Of a DNA stretch of 64,000 nt, positions 1 to 12,411 are shown piece after piece. This DNA is from Fragilaria crotonensis. Lineage: Eukaryota > Bacillariophyta > Fragilariophyceae > Fragilariales > Fragilariaceae. The position numbers and the translations under genes were made by a program. The stretch is from assembly GCA_022925895.1 (NCBI GenBank), contig JAKSYS010000271.1, positions 1-64,000 on the forward strand, read 5' to 3'. Within the stretch, counting starts at the first letter, position 1; each line of letters opens with the position of its first letter. A model generated the notes under the pieces. The model was not told where the DNA came from, made no database searches, and worked only from the letters and a program-made list of their open reading frames with translations.

Positions 1-56
1 GTACGTACAGAATTACGATTGACGCTGTTACCGCCACTAACCGGCACGCATACTAG

Positions 57-256
57 AATGTCGTCTGTCTGGTACAAGTACTTGTATCTTGTATGTACCG
101 ATAGAGTACAAACTCCGAAAGGTCAGCGGCATTCCCGTTCCAAAAACACCTATCTATAGCATGTATGTCGAATGTCTGGTACTTGTATGTACCGGTAGAG
201 TACAAACTCCGAAAGGTCAGTGGCATTCCCGTTCCATAAGCACATATGTATAGCAA
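57..256. repeat. Imperfect direct duplication, period 94 bp
   Basis: Two copies of a segment that starts near gtatgtaccg and ends near cattcccgttcc lie 94 bp apart (core copies at 91-141 and 185-235), with a few substitutions. The flanks of each copy also match, including a tctggtac start and a tatagca end. No gene is supported in 1-916; the small open frames there look like chance. Confidence 0.8.
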
Positions 257-916
257 GTGACCTCTGGGGTTGCTCGATGTCCCGGATCCTTCGAGGGCTC
301 CTGAACTTTTCCTCTTAAACAGTCTGTAGATTCTATGTGCATACACGATTTTATTCCTGGGTGTTGGAACATTCCGGAACCTTCTTGACGTTGAAAGTGG
401 AGAGTCATCAAAAACGAATCACTTGATTCGGTTTTCTGTATGCATGGGAAAGACCATCATCAAGGAGCGAGCAGAAAAGAACCAAGGTTCTGTTTTTAGA
501 TAGGAAGCGCACGACTGAACTCACTGGATGCATACACGTATAAATGCCGAAGAGTACTAATCTCCCGTCGGCATTCCCGGCATTCTAGTTATCCGATCTG
601 ACACGTTCGCATGTCGCAACGTGTCTTCTAAAAGTGTGTATATCAACAATGTTAATGACCATTTGTGCAATGCAGTCATTACCATGGAGTCATAACGAAG
701 TGTTCGTCTAGGGACATGTTTACTCGTTTTTCTTTTATCCTCCGTAACCGAGAGAGGCATCACATTTTACATAGGCATTCTAACCACCTGTACTAGGGGG
801 TAGACAATTCCTTGCGAAGCAAGGGACTAATGACCTTGCTGATTATCATTGCTTCAAAACATCGAATCTCAAGGGTTCTACAATCTTCCGCCTAAAACGA
901 CTGCTCTCATATAAGC

Positions 917-2619
917 ATGGAACCGGCAAAGGATGCCAGAGCAGGTCAAGGAAAAGATCAGATTGGAAGTGAAAGAAAAAAGCAGCGTTTTCAATCGTCT
1001 TCTGGTGGTAGGCAGCATTCCATTGTGCCAAGCGACCACGATGTACTTTGCAGTCAATCTCGATCCTCCTACGAACATGCAGAAACATTCTATTCAGAGA
1101 ACTGATTGCTAAGAAATTACCCGCTTATGAAAGGCGAAAACAAAATTGAGAAGACCTCCTTCTTCCGTCACGTGGTGGATGAGATCTCCTCGATGGGAGG
1201 AAAGTTCTTAAAACGTGACGAGGAAAACGAATGGTTTGAAGTTGACTTTGCATCTGCGAGGAGCAAGGTCGGAAAAGCCTTTCGTTCCGCAGTCTTGGAA
1301 AAGCAGGATTTGCACCACAACGGGACGATGAAGAATGTGATGAGGCTGCATCGAGTCGAAAGTGGAAACGAAATCGACTCACACGTCTCAGTTTTGAGCG
1401 AGTCTGCGCACACGATGCTTCAACTTGGGCGCCAGAAACCCGAAATGAAACACAGCGTCTTGTTGATGAATCGAATGATTTGACTTCAATGAGTGGAATC
1501 AGCAAAGTTGTCATACCTCGCCTTTCGCGAGATACGACGAAGTCAAGCGAACCAACATCGAAGGTCGCTGTGCCTATGAAACACCCACATAATGAACGTG
1601 ACGTTTTAAGTTCACAGCACGCTACCATGCGAACAAAAACACCTTCTGGGTTGAATTCATCGCTTCAGGCATCCCCAATGGTTGTACCTGCGAATCCACT
1701 TATTGAACCGCCGCCAGCTGACGCCAAGATGTCGAGAAGGAGTGAAACGAATCGATCAGCATCTGCACGACAAGGACGTCAAGTTAAAGCGTCGGCGTTG
1801 CCTCCTCCGCACGAACACTCTCCAGGATTAGCAGCCCTGAATAGATCGTCAATTACACCGCACTTGGACGTTCAACCTCGTCCACCAAAGCGCCAACAAA
1901 GCGAACGCGAACCCAACTTCCACCACCGTTCAGTCACTCTTCCGATCCCACCGCCCCGAACCGTTCTTCCCGGCAATTTTAAGCTACCTGGATTGACACG
2001 TCAACTACCAAACATGTTGGACACCCGTGAGCTCAAGCGAGCAATGTATCGAACGCTAGCCCTTCGCCAACAGGCGCTTGAGCAGAATAAGGCATCACAG
2101 CACAAATCGAACGCCAGTGCGCCTCCGAATGTGGATTTGTTTATAGGCAAGGCAATGGCCAGCAGCCAATCCCCTCAGGAGATCTTGCAGCAGGCACTTG
2201 CGGTCCAGAAAAATGCATTCATTCAAGGAAAAGGGTTGGGTCCTGATAAGAGCAAACCACCGACAAGAGTGGCGGACGCCGTGGTCAACGTCGAACAACG
2301 CACTGACAACAAACACGGCAACAATAATCACAGCAAGACTCGGGAGACTGCCAAAGGATCCTCTCCAGAGATCGCATTGGTGAGTCCTGATTCAGTACTT
2401 AAGCCACGACTGCCAGCGTCCACGATGCTGAATTTGCACCGAATAAAACGACCCAGATCGTTTGAGACTACTAGTTCAAGAGAGCCGCCCAAAAAGAAAG
2501 CCTCTTTAGCTGAAGTGGCGACTGAACATGCTATTGAAAGTCAGAAGAAAAGTGGATTTTGGTACTGCCCATCAGGTGAAGCTGATGATTCCACGACAAG
2601 TCGATTCTACTTCCTCTGA
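917..2619 (+). CDS. DUF6824-domain protein (diatom family), frame interrupted by apparent 1-base losses
   Basis: Function unknown; the domain occurs in large diatom families and I infer a nucleic-acid-related role only weakly. Translation from ATG 917 gives a short N-terminus, then the domain: HDVLC near 1035, FRELIAK (1093-1110), IEKTSFFRHVVDEI and GGKFLKRDEEN, ending KVGKAFRSAV near 1305. A long low-complexity Ser/Pro/Lys-rich tail follows to the stop at 2617-2619. The domain is split over reading frames. The family pattern (H-x-G-N, Y-E-x-A-K-N-K) returns if single bases were lost in G/A runs near 1082, 1130, 1139 and 1319. No GT-AG intron explains these shifts. It is therefore either a young pseudogene or, more likely, a gene with homopolymer assembly errors. 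It converges with the carotenoid oxygenase gene, with 74 bp between stops. Confidence 0.75.
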
Positions 2620-2693
2620 GCCAATAGAGGCCTTCGTTTCCGGCATTAACTGGGCAAATGTATCTGCGATGTTCGTTCTAAATTTCAAGTTAA

Positions 2694-4340
2694 TTAGAGT
2701 CGTAAATTGAAGTCGTAGGTCGCGCCTTCGACATACCGTCCGTGGAGACCTCCGTTGGGGACAAACGTTGGCAATGTGGCACGAGAAACCTCGTTCAACG
2801 TTTTGGCATCCAAAATGACAACATCCGTTGTTAAATCACGACCGTTGTTGACGAATGCGAGCAGATAGGCGTCATCTTCGTCCAATCCTCCAATCTTTGG
2901 AACAACACACGGCTCGCCAACACTTTCATAGGGCTCTGATATGAACGTTGCCAGAATGTCTCCAGAACGGGAGTCTAGTTTGCAAAATGCTCCAGGGTAT
3001 CCGTATTGCGTACTTGTTGGATTGTGAGATGCGACTGTGTAGAGGAATTTGTGCGGCCTGGTGGACAGGTTTTGAGGAATAGTTGGGAACTCCGTACTCC
3101 CAGTCGAACGTAATTCTCTTCGGTACAGAATCCGTTCATTCTCGAGATCCAGCTCGTAGCGAACCAACTTGTAGGATTCCATAGCGTCCCAAGGAACGAC
3201 CTCCCAGATGGGTTTCCCTTTTCCCGCCCTAATCATTGACGCCCCAAAGTCAAACGAACGATCGTCGGTCTCGACGCGATCAAAAATGAGGTGTCCCTGC
3301 TCGTTCTCATAGGCATTTCCGAAATGAAAAGAAAATCCAAATGGTGCTTCGATTCGTTTTATACGTTCATCTTGAAACGCATCCACATTTTCAGCGCCAC
3401 TTTCAAACAGTGTCCGAGGGATGCACAAAATAACATGCTTTCCATCTTCATCGAGAGCCAAGGCTTCTGCAAAAGACCCGATTCCGAACAGTGCTCGGAG
3501 TCCACCCATGGAATCCAGATTGCAATGATTCCAGCACATGACGACATAATTTTCCGTCAGTGCCGTATCGTGCATGAGTGCGACACCTGGGACAGTGATG
3601 GAGACGGGTTTCGACAGAATCTTGCCATCGGCATCATCCATCTCGTACAGTCGAATGCGACTGGTTTTGGATATTGGATCAGGGTCGTCGACTCCGTGGT
3701 TCACCCACACGCGTTTGGCAGGGTCATATCGTGGATGCGCTGAAAAGCTGTCCACATCGGTTCTCATCCGTACGGTTTCCAGTGTCTTGGGATTGAGTTC
3801 ATGTGGAGAACCACCTTCCCACAGGGCGAGAAGAGTATCACCACACAAAACAACGTTCGTGTTGGCAACATTCTTGGTCTTCATATCAAAAGCATTATTG
3901 AGAATGCCGCCACTTTTCGGAGTACCAAAAACACCCCGAGCCGAAAAGCCCCCATTCTCCATATCAGCCTTAAATTCACGAGTTTGAACAAATTTGTTGC
4001 GAAAGACCACGTTGCCATCTCCATTGACTGTCAGGGCATTCATCAATCCGTCTCCATCAAACATGTGCATGACCTTGGTACCATCGTTTGCCACGTATCG
4101 GCCGGCTCCATTGCGAAAGTATGTACCAATTGGAAAGTCAGATGGAATCTCGAGATCGACCAGAGAAGGAGGGCATTCTTCAGCGTTGCAGAATGACCGA
4201 ATGAAAGCAGCTTCGTCGCCGCCTGATTTCAGCAATTGCCCTTGATATGCTGGACGAATCGATGGGGAAACAGCCGAGAAGGCACCAGCAATGTCAAGGA
4301 CTGCCGCGAGAACAACGAGAATTGGAGCTGCAACCTTCAT
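2694..4340 (-). CDS. Carotenoid cleavage oxygenase (RPE65/CCD family), probably plastid-targeted
   Basis: Intact single-exon gene of 548 aa. The family uses non-haem Fe(II), held by four histidines, to cleave carotenoid double bonds with O2. Candidate ligands are visible in order: SAHPRYDP, LMHDTAL, FSFHFGNAYE and, near the C-terminus, GGLHGRYV. Family motifs YFRNGAGRY and MHMFDGDG occur near the N-terminus, as in plant and cyanobacterial CCDs. The first 21 residues form a hydrophobic signal peptide, followed by AGAFSAV, which resembles the diatom ASAFAP-type motif with Phe at +1. That suggests import into the complex plastid. ATG 4340 is chosen because it gives this presequence and full family length. 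Substrate cannot be told from sequence; apocarotenoid formation is an inference. Confidence 0.92.
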   Translation of the reverse strand: MKVAAPILVVLAAVLDIAGAFSAVSPSIRPAYQGQLLKSGGDEAAFIRSFCNAEECPPSLVDLEIPSDFPIGTYFRNGAGRYVANDGTKVMHMFDGDGLMNALTVNGDGNVVFRNKFVQTREFKADMENGGFSARGVFGTPKSGGILNNAFDMKTKNVANTNVVLCGDTLLALWEGGSPHELNPKTLETVRMRTDVDSFSAHPRYDPAKRVWVNHGVDDPDPISKTSRIRLYEMDDADGKILSKPVSITVPGVALMHDTALTENYVVMCWNHCNLDSMGGLRALFGIGSFAEALALDEDGKHVILCIPRTLFESGAENVDAFQDERIKRIEAPFGFSFHFGNAYENEQGHLIFDRVETDDRSFDFGASMIRAGKGKPIWEVVPWDAMESYKLVRYELDLENERILYRRELRSTGSTEFPTIPQNLSTRPHKFLYTVASHNPTSTQYGYPGAFCKLDSRSGDILATFISEPYESVGEPCVVPKIGGLDEDDAYLLAFVNNGRDLTTDVVILDAKTLNEVSRATLPTFVPNGGLHGRYVEGATYDFNLRL

Positions 4341-5261
4341 AATCTTTATTTCTCCTGACGCCTCAGAAGACTGAACACCAAATATCTCTGTGATGAGCTC
4401 ATCATCGAAAAGAATGTGAGGGATTCCATTAGAATGAAACGAAATGACGTCAATTACGACGTCACAGTACGGATGCCAATCTAGTGTAGAGTATCATAGA
4501 CTCGTCCTATGCATATGAATCAAAGGCAGCCGTAGAAGTACAGTATTGCATCATCATACATCGTATGCATACAAATGTACTCGGAGTACCTGGTAATCCG
4601 GTAATCCAGTACTGTTGTACGAGTGCTCTTGTCCGATCCTGAATCCTAATTGGTTATTCTGTGTTCTGCACATAAAAGGATTGGCGGACGTCATTTCATG
4701 TCAATCTCTCTCTAGTAGCAAATGCTCCGATTTGTCGACACACTACTTGTACCAGGTTCCTGGTACAAGTACCCGCACACAAATATGCATACATGTATGG
4801 GTTCTCTACTGTAGCTGACAGTAGCCAGTAGCAAAGTGGTGACATTACGAAATTTGGTTCACGTACTAAAAGGTAGTACTGGCAAGCGGTTACAAATAGA
4901 AGACCTATTGTACTGGTATTGAAATGAAATATCATTATTGTCATCAACGCTATTGACAGTTGAACAATACAATAAAGAAGGGAACATGCTGATAGGCTTG
5001 TTCTGTGAGTCCTGCTGGAGATCGGGCAAACAAGAAATGTACTGTGTATTTGAGTTGTTAACTCTGTGCCAAAGTAGATAGGAATTCTCGGGGCTTTCAT
5101 GGTACTAGTAGTAGTATATGACAATATGTCATCATGATTAATGATGCTCTATCACACTTGCACCGCACCACGTTGGATTCTGGAGTAGTACCAGGTACTC
5201 GGAACTTGCAGAAAGGTAAAAGTAACTGTGTAGTACAATGTGATTGATGTGTCTTGTTGTG
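4341..5261. other. Intergenic, rich in GTAC palindromes
   Basis: No convincing gene. The stretch holds repeated short palindromic motifs built on GTAC, such as ggtacaagtac and ctcggagtacc, and a near-perfect inverted pair cttgtaccagg / cctggtacaag near 4749-4771. The same motif style recurs in other intergenic gaps of the window. Confidence 0.5.
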
Positions 5262-5270
5262 TGTTGCTGC

Positions 5271-5347
5271 GGGAGTGCCTAATGCGCTTAGAATTAATGC
5301 GCTTATAAAGCACTAGCACCAATCAAAATCGTCCGAAACGTCATCAT
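5271..5347 (+). repeat. MULE left terminal inverted repeat
   Basis: 77 bp matching the inverse complement of 12412-12488 at 76 positions; the one mismatch is in cactA versus cactT. The direct repeat tgttgctgc lies immediately outside at 5262-5270. Confidence 0.95.
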
Positions 5348-5799
5348 CGCAGTTTAATTTTGTGCGACCCCCTGCTAGTTTTAAGTCATGTGGGTCACAT
5401 TGATTCTGCCGTTGGCCCAATGTGCGAAATCATTAGCGTACTGCAGATCACGTGTTGGAGTACACACGATCAAAACCTCCAAAATTACATATTACACATA
5501 TATCTGCAGTATACATTATAGTACATAGCATACTCGGAGTTCGGAGTCTTCTCGGAGTGCAAAATTTAATTCGACCGACAGTGTGAATACATCAAGGTCT
5601 GTAAATGTAGTATATGTTCCACTGTGCGTTGTGAATTTTTGGAATGTGTGCTCTGCTTCGAGTACAAATTATTTATGTTCCATAAATTTGTTTGCATGCT
5701 GTACTTCTTGGTCCTCATTGTTGTTGCTGCTTTTGCTCATCCTTTTGGTACCTGATTTTCTGGCAATAGCAGCTTCTTGCTGTTTTGTTGGCAAGGGTG

Positions 5800-6300
5800 G
5801 TTGCTGACGAGGGCGGGCGACGAGGAATTCCAGTCGACAATTAGACAGTAGACTTGTGCCGGAAAGTGGTGGTTCTTGTGCTCAGGCCGGGCAATAAGGA
5901 ATTGCAGTCGAGGACTGTCAACTACCTGACGTGGCGATAGCTGCTTGTTGCCATACAGCGACAAGCGGTGGTTGCGCTCAGGCCAGGCGACAAGGACTCG
6001 GCACTGGAGCCAGCGGTAGAGGAATCACAGTCGAGGACTGTCAACTACCTGGCGTGGCGATAGCTGCTTGTTGCCATACAGCGACAAGCGGTGGTTGCGC
6101 TCAGGCCAGGCGACAAGGACTCGGCACTGGAGCCAGCGGTGGAGGAATCACAGTTGAGGATAGTCAACTAGTACCTGACGTGGCGATAGCTGCTTGTTGC
6201 CGTACAGCGACAACCGGTGGTTGCGCTCAGGCCAGGTGACAAGGACTCGACTCTTGACTTGTTCCGTAAGTGGTGGTTGTGCTAAGGCCAGAGGGGCGGC
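5800..6300. repeat. Subterminal tandem repeat, about 125-bp unit, 3-4 copies
   Basis: Units begin near tacctgacgtggcgatag and start at 5923, 6046 and 6172, giving periods of 123 and 126 bp. A diverged unit precedes them and a partial one follows. The array lies inside the MULE between its left TIR and the accessory gene, so it may hold promoter or transposase-binding sites. It creates a repetitive open frame that I do not regard as a gene. Confidence 0.9.
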
Positions 6301-6404
6301 GACAAGGAATTGCATCAAGTACCTGACGTAGTGCTAGCTGATTGCCAGAAGTGGCAAGTGGTGGTGTCTTCTTGTTAGCCGTGGGTGGTTGTGGTGTTCT
6401 TGCA

Positions 6405-8673
6405 ATGATGAATCCCAACCCACCACATGACCGTGCTTTGATTGGTGCCAAGAGGAAGACCTCTTCAAGTAGAACTGCGGTTCTCAACCTGGGGCAATCC
6501 CAAGGGTTTATCCTGTGGGAGCTGCCTCAAAGAGTAGGAGAAGTGTCGGGAGGGACAGTTGTGGCATTGGTTGCGATGATGTTTACAACAATTCTGGCCG
6601 GGAAGCGATGTGGATATGCATATTGCAAATGCTGGGGAGGAGAAGCAAGAACCGCAACAACGGAGCACCAGGGTAAGAAACGCCGTGCTAGGAAGAAGAG
6701 GATCAGGGCTGCCAGGAGTGGCAACAATTTGGAAAGCCAATGTAATGATAGTGATGGTTACACTCCTGATGTGGAAAATGTCGACAAGAAGAAACCGAAG
6801 GAGGACAGCAGCATCGAGAATGCCAACAAACTTCCTGATCGCTCGCCCCGTGAATTCCTCCCATCACAGGAACAAATGCTGGCACTGCTTGTTAAAGGCT
6901 TGGCATTTGTGCCTGGCTCTCCTGATGAAATACTATTCCGGAAGACGTTCCACCTGGATGTTGAGAATGATTGTCGTTACCCTGGTGACGTGAAGCTTTG
7001 TGGCACTCCGATGTCCTTCATTCTGAATTCACTTAATACTGTTTACCAACATGATTATGATGTCTTGCAACTCTCTTCAATTTCGGATATGTTCACGGAA
7101 CACGATGCTAATGCTGGAACATCTGTCGATTTTGTGCAGAAGGTGTACCTCATGGATGTGATTTTGAACCGATCGATGAGCCCCTCCTCATCCCCTGCAC
7201 CATTGGCTGGAGAAGGTGTTCTTGTTGATCCAGACATTGTGGCTGTGATGAGGTGCTTTGAGGACGATGACTTGATGGACAGTGTTGACTTCAAGTTCCG
7301 GACGTGCTTGGCTTTCATTCCCGATGCTGGGATTTTTTACTGTGCAAGGGAAAGACATCACCCTGATTCGGGTGTCGATAATACTTTGATCCCCCTGGAT
7401 ATGAGTTGGCTTCGTCTCCACCATTGCCATGATTGCAATGGGTCGGGAGTTTACACTTTTGGGGACGGTTATGTGAAGAAGTTGTTCATGGATGACGGTC
7501 AGCTGGTTTCCATCTGGAGAATTGGTTTGAGGTCCACTTGCCATAATGGCCATGCACGAAAGACATACCGTGCGCAGCAATGTTCCGATCGGATGGGTCC
7601 GAAGATGGCCCCAGATGTATTCTCTGGTGAGGATGCTGGGACATGGCCACAGGCAGAGCTTGCAGCTCTGTACAATTGCAAGTTAGCATCGGCCACCTCA
7701 GCCAGGGAAGGGCGCCACTATGCACTCGGTTGCCATCATTTCAACATGCCGCCAACATGTTGGATCCTTGACCCGACTTGTGATCCCATCATTGATGTGA
7801 TTATTGCCATTGACGATGAGGGGAATTGTAAGGACCAACAGACTGTCCTTCGCATTCGGCATGTCAAACCCTCATCCCAGGGGCTGGAAGATGGTTAGAC
7901 ACCATAACAACCTGCAATTCAGCGATCCACTGTGGAGTTCAGACCTCTAACGCACGTGCTGGAAAGGGTGATGTTGGTTCCATGCATGCCCTTGGCACAA
8001 ATATCACTAAGGGCAACATGAAGCCGGTCCCATATGCTACCAATCGCAGTGTTCCTCCGGAGATGCTTTGTGATATGATTGTGTCGTTGCATGCAATTGG
8101 GAAGGCATGTTTCCCTGATGTCCTTGGTGTGATCCTGGGTCTCGAAGCGGACTCTGGATTGGAACCTATTCCACCCATGAACGGAGATGGTGTTGAACGT
8201 GTTGGATTCACGATTGACATGAGCGTCAATCTGGGAATGCTTCACACTACGATGTCCACGACGCTTCCCAGGGTTATGCAGTTTGGACAGAAGACAAACC
8301 ATCAGTAGGTTTTAATTGGTTCTTTATTCTGCCAAATGTCCATGGTCTCAAACCTGATGGGGCAACCTTTTCAGGCCTTGCGGTTCGTCTTTGCCATGGA
8401 GCGGCAATATGCTGGGATGGGAGAGTATTACGCCACTGTACTTCCATTTCTATGCCTGATGGTCCAAATGGTGAGCGAGTGAGTAAGGGGGCGCGACAGC
8501 ATTTCCAGAACAATCTCTATGGAACTTTCACTGCTGCCAAAGAGAAGGTTGTAAGTGCTGGTAGGGATTTGTGTGCTAAGAAGCAGCTTCTCGAGGGTGC
8601 TCAGCTCAATGTGCTTCCTGCTGCTGATGGTAAGGACGAGGAGCATGAAGTGGCTCCTTCAGGTAGACAATGA
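6405..8673 (+). CDS. MULE accessory protein, homologous to the one in the 21.8-32.3 kb element
   Basis: Probably one protein of about 750 aa, now in at least two frames. The N-terminal block (ATG 6405 to stop 7896-7898) includes IPDAGIFYCARERH and LDMSWLRL. The C-terminal block runs on past 7982 and, after a frame change near 8238, reads NASHYDVHDASQG then LPNVHGLKPDG and CWDGRVLRHCT. Both blocks align over their length with the minus-strand gene at 25665-28553, which has VLPEAGVFYCHRERR, NASHYDANDGSQG and SWDGRLIRHCT. Conserved His-Tyr-Asp (8245-8253) and a His 63 residues later (8434-8436) suggest a jelly-roll Fe(II)/2-oxoglutarate dioxygenase core, unproven. It is convergent with the transposase gene. 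I know no characterised member. Confidence 0.7.
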
Positions 8674-9154
8674 TAAGGATGGCCCTATAATTTGTGTATG
8701 AAAATGTGTGTATGATAATCGTTGTCCTCTGCCTGTTGAAGGATCATTTTCGTACCAACAATTACAGTTGAGATAGAAAGTGCTACCAGCCATTCCACAG
8801 TAGTATTCGTTAGAGAGAATGCCACTATTGTTATCGCTCCATAGCACATGAACCTTCAAATAACCTGACAACATGTGTACATCTTGCTGCATTCCTAGTT
8901 TACAGTTCTTTTTGTTTGACATAGACAAATAGTTGCGAGTCTCCAAATGCCTTTTCCATCCACTTTTGGACGGTTCTTGCTCGTACATATAATGTGGTGT
9001 TTACATCACTCCTTTCATTGTCTTTCCTCCAAAGTTTCCGCCTCGCTCAATCAGCTGAACTCCCACAATATTGTTGTCTGGGGATGGAATCCGCGAGTGC
9101 TCGGTACTCCTGTGTCTGTAAATGCTGGTTGGACGTGACATATACTCCACAGCC

Positions 9155-12100
9155 TCATTGGAGAAGTGGACCGACCTTATAGAAAGATGACGAATGATGA
9201 GAAGGAGGTGGAAGGTTGTCTCGTAGCTCTCGAGTGAGATTCAAGGCACTACCAGCATTTGGCAACACAACCTCATGACAATTTTGATTGCCCAAGGTTC
9301 GATACCATTGATTCCACCCAACACTATTCTTTTTCCCAACAAAGCTGCCTTGTCCATAACAGGACATCGCTTAATGGTATGCTGAGTCGAACTGCAAAAT
9401 GAGCATTGGGAAGGCCTGTTACGGGCATCTGCTATCTTTGATGCCAGTGCATTTCTCTCATTCAAGGAGGTCAAGCGCTTGTGCCGCACCTTTCCAAAAT
9501 TGTGTCGCTGCATTTCAAAGTTGTTTCCAGGGTCACCACCAGCAAGAGGCGCAAAGATACCTTCCCTCCTTGACTCTGCATTCGGACCAAACGCTGCCAA
9601 GAATGCGTCGGCGGAGGACATGAAGCCAATCAATGGCACAGAGGGCTCGTTACCAGAAGATGCGGACATACTCAGGGCATCTCGCATGCGAACGAGGACC
9701 CCTAAGCATTCGCGGCGCAAGTCTTCGCTGGGAAGACTTAGTGCAAGGTTGCAACACTATTTGCCACATCTGTGAAGTCGCGATAGGTAACATTCCTCGT
9801 CGTTGACTTCGAATTGCTAGTCATGCCTCCACTACCCTTTCCCGTGCTGTGTCACTGTTACTCTCTTCTCCAGAGTCAACATCATTTTCCTTATCTGCAT
9901 CGTATACCTCATTGCTGATTGAATGCTCTGTTGCACCTGTGTTGTTAACGTCGTTGCTAATCAAATGCTCTGTTGCACCACTTTCGTCAACCATTGCTGA
10001 TCAAATGCTCTGTAGCACCACTTTCAGCACTGTTCAAGATTGCACCGCCCTCGCGATGTCCAAGTACGCCGAGGAGTTCTACCTTATCACCAATACTACC
10101 AATATATGTATCCCTGTCGATAACCCAGGTTGAAAGAATATTGGTAAACTCTGGATTTGGGGCTGCAACAGACAGTGGCTGTGCATGAAACTTTGGATGG
10201 ACGAGGTGCAACTGAAATGATTGCTTGTGATATGCAAAGAGATGCCTGCATTGCACTTGGTAGGCAATGAATACATTACAGGAACACTTACATCCATCAA
10301 TGATTCGAGAAGGTTTTGATGATTTGCCATGCCATATGACTTCCACCATTTCTGAATCACGATCATGTTTGCTACTAGTACCGGTGGTGGGGGTACACAG
10401 TAGTACTCTGAAGACTTTCTGTACTGCTCCTCGCAGATTTTGAAACCGCGTTTTGATAGTTTGAGGAGCATAGTTTTGATTTGTTCATCTGATGCTGTAT
10501 GACTGTTTGCAGCACTTTGTCGCCTGTACTGATCTCGAAGCCCTGCCCTTTTATTTGAAAGCTCTGACATCCTCTGGATACAGTCTTTTACTTGTGTTGC
10601 AGGGTCATCCCAACTGCCGCCACCAATGCGAGCAACATAGGAAGCGTTGTTGGACTCAGCAACTGATGATCAAGAAGTTCCTCATTACAGGGTGTTGCAC
10701 AAACTGAATAACGTGCAAATCTATGCCTTCCCGCATGTATAACATTGTTGAAGTAGTTGTTCAAGCTTTGGGGCTCATCCCGACTTTCCATTGTTGTGAG
10801 AATCATTTGCCTCGTCTTTTCGTAGTCTTCCAAAGTGTATGACTCGTGCACCAGTGCTCTTAGCATTCCACCATAATAATTCCACTTCTCAACTCCAAAA
10901 TGTTTATACCATGAACCACAGTCTGCTGACAAAAGATGGTGCACATCATCGAGGAGTGAACAAGAACCTTTAATGCCAAGGGATACTAGCAGACTCTCGC
11001 AAGTTACTAGCCCGTCACCGTAGATAACTTGAAGGCCATCCAATTTTCGGTTGCAGGAGAAGTTGTTGCAGCACCGGAGCAGCCATGCGTATGCCTCAAC
11101 CCTCTCAGAGATGACAATGGCTTCAGCACATACGACCATATTGCCGTAGCCATCCAAAGAGGTAACCGCAATGTACGGGTAAGAAATGGTTAAGTTGACG
11201 TTTCATCCCATCCAACGAAATGCATGATGCACATGAGTCCCAGTCAAACCTCATTGTGGCTGTTTGCCAACAAATGCCAACAATTGTGTCATTTTCATCG
11301 CGCTGAATGTCAAAGAGAAATGATGGATCCTTTCTGTGTAGTTGACATAGGAATTGAATGACTAAGCACTTAGTTCCTGGGTCAGACAGTGCATCTTTCA
11401 AGGTATCGTTGGCAATTTCTTCAGCAATAGAGAGGTACTCTGGGGTAGGTCATCACCTAAAATGAAATCAGCTTCTTCATTCGACACAGTTCCTTGAGAA
11501 AGGAGTGTATCAAACTCTCCAGCAGAGATCTTTGCCCTGACCTTGGCTTTCATGTTGTTGATGAACTTGCTTGATCGTCAAAACCTTTGGTAGCATATCA
11601 CAAAGCATCGCCCTCATTTGTTTTGTACTCGGCTTTTGACCACTTGCCAGCAGCTGAACAATAGTGTGCAGCTTTAAATTTTTGTACGAGCTACATACTT
11701 TGATGCATGTCCACCACTCCTCCATGCAGCCTTGTATTGCTCCCCTGAAGGCTTGCACCCTTTTCCATGCATGTATTGCACCTTAGAGATCCTGAATTCA
11801 TCCTGCTGCAGTGCCTCTCTTTTGAACAAATGAGGCCTTAAATTCACATCCACACTTGGATTTTGCAACTTTTCGTGGTATATAGATTTTGCCATTCTCT
11901 CTTGAGAGTTCTTCACGAGCTTTCTGTCGTCTAGTATTCTCTACGTCTCGTGCTGTTGTTTCAAAGCACAGAACAGAGAAGCCGCAGTCAATCACAAAGA
12001 ACCCAAACTGTGATGCCTTTTCGCGCATGGCATCAATAAGTTGCCTTCGTGTTGGGAACAGAGTCCCTACTGGAAACTCTCTCTCAAACTCACTCTTGAT

Positions 12101-12256
12101 GTGGAGCAAATTTCCCATCTCTGCATCAGAGTAGAAGAGGTCAATAGCATCATGGTCAGTGGTAACGTCTTCCATGGTGCTGAAAGAAACAGGAGTCGCT
12201 TTTGTGCAAGTTGGTTGGTGGTGCACTGCTACTCGGAATGCAAATTTGGGTTTCAA
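9155..12256 (-). CDS. MULE transposase, reading frame broken several times
   Basis: Fragments in successive frames run N to C from 12256 to about 9155. An N-terminal Cys-containing region (KSKCGCEFKASF, near 11830) comes first. A middle transposase region follows, including DDVHHLLSAD and YGDGLVTCESLL (about 10.6-11.4 kb). Then comes a SWIM zinc finger with pattern C-x-C-x11-C-x-H at about 10292-10236, and a CCHC zinc knuckle CSFCSSTQHTIKRC at about 9402-9361. This order (catalytic core, SWIM, zinc knuckle) is the usual MULE layout. I count about eight frame changes in 3.1 kb. Some could be introns, but the window shows a general pattern of single-base losses. Catalytic acids cannot be assigned with certainty. 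Confidence 0.8.
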
Positions 12257-12411
12257 ATTTTATAAACAAATCAATATAGCAATATACTCCGAGTATAGGT
12301 GAGCATGCTCGTGGGCTGGTGGGAAATTTGAATCCAACCTGATTTGAATCTGTTGATATATTTTTCGATGAGGTCAAATGACTCTTTTTTTAAAGACAAC
12401 CCCTCCCCAAA

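Noticed and set aside
1125-1628. Minus-strand 167-codon frame
   Set aside because: Antisense of the DUF6824 gene, whose domain is clearly on the plus strand.
5931-6239. Open frame of 102 codons with repeated CCHTATSGGCAQ
   Set aside because: It is the translation of a 123-126-bp tandem repeat; no start context or family similarity.
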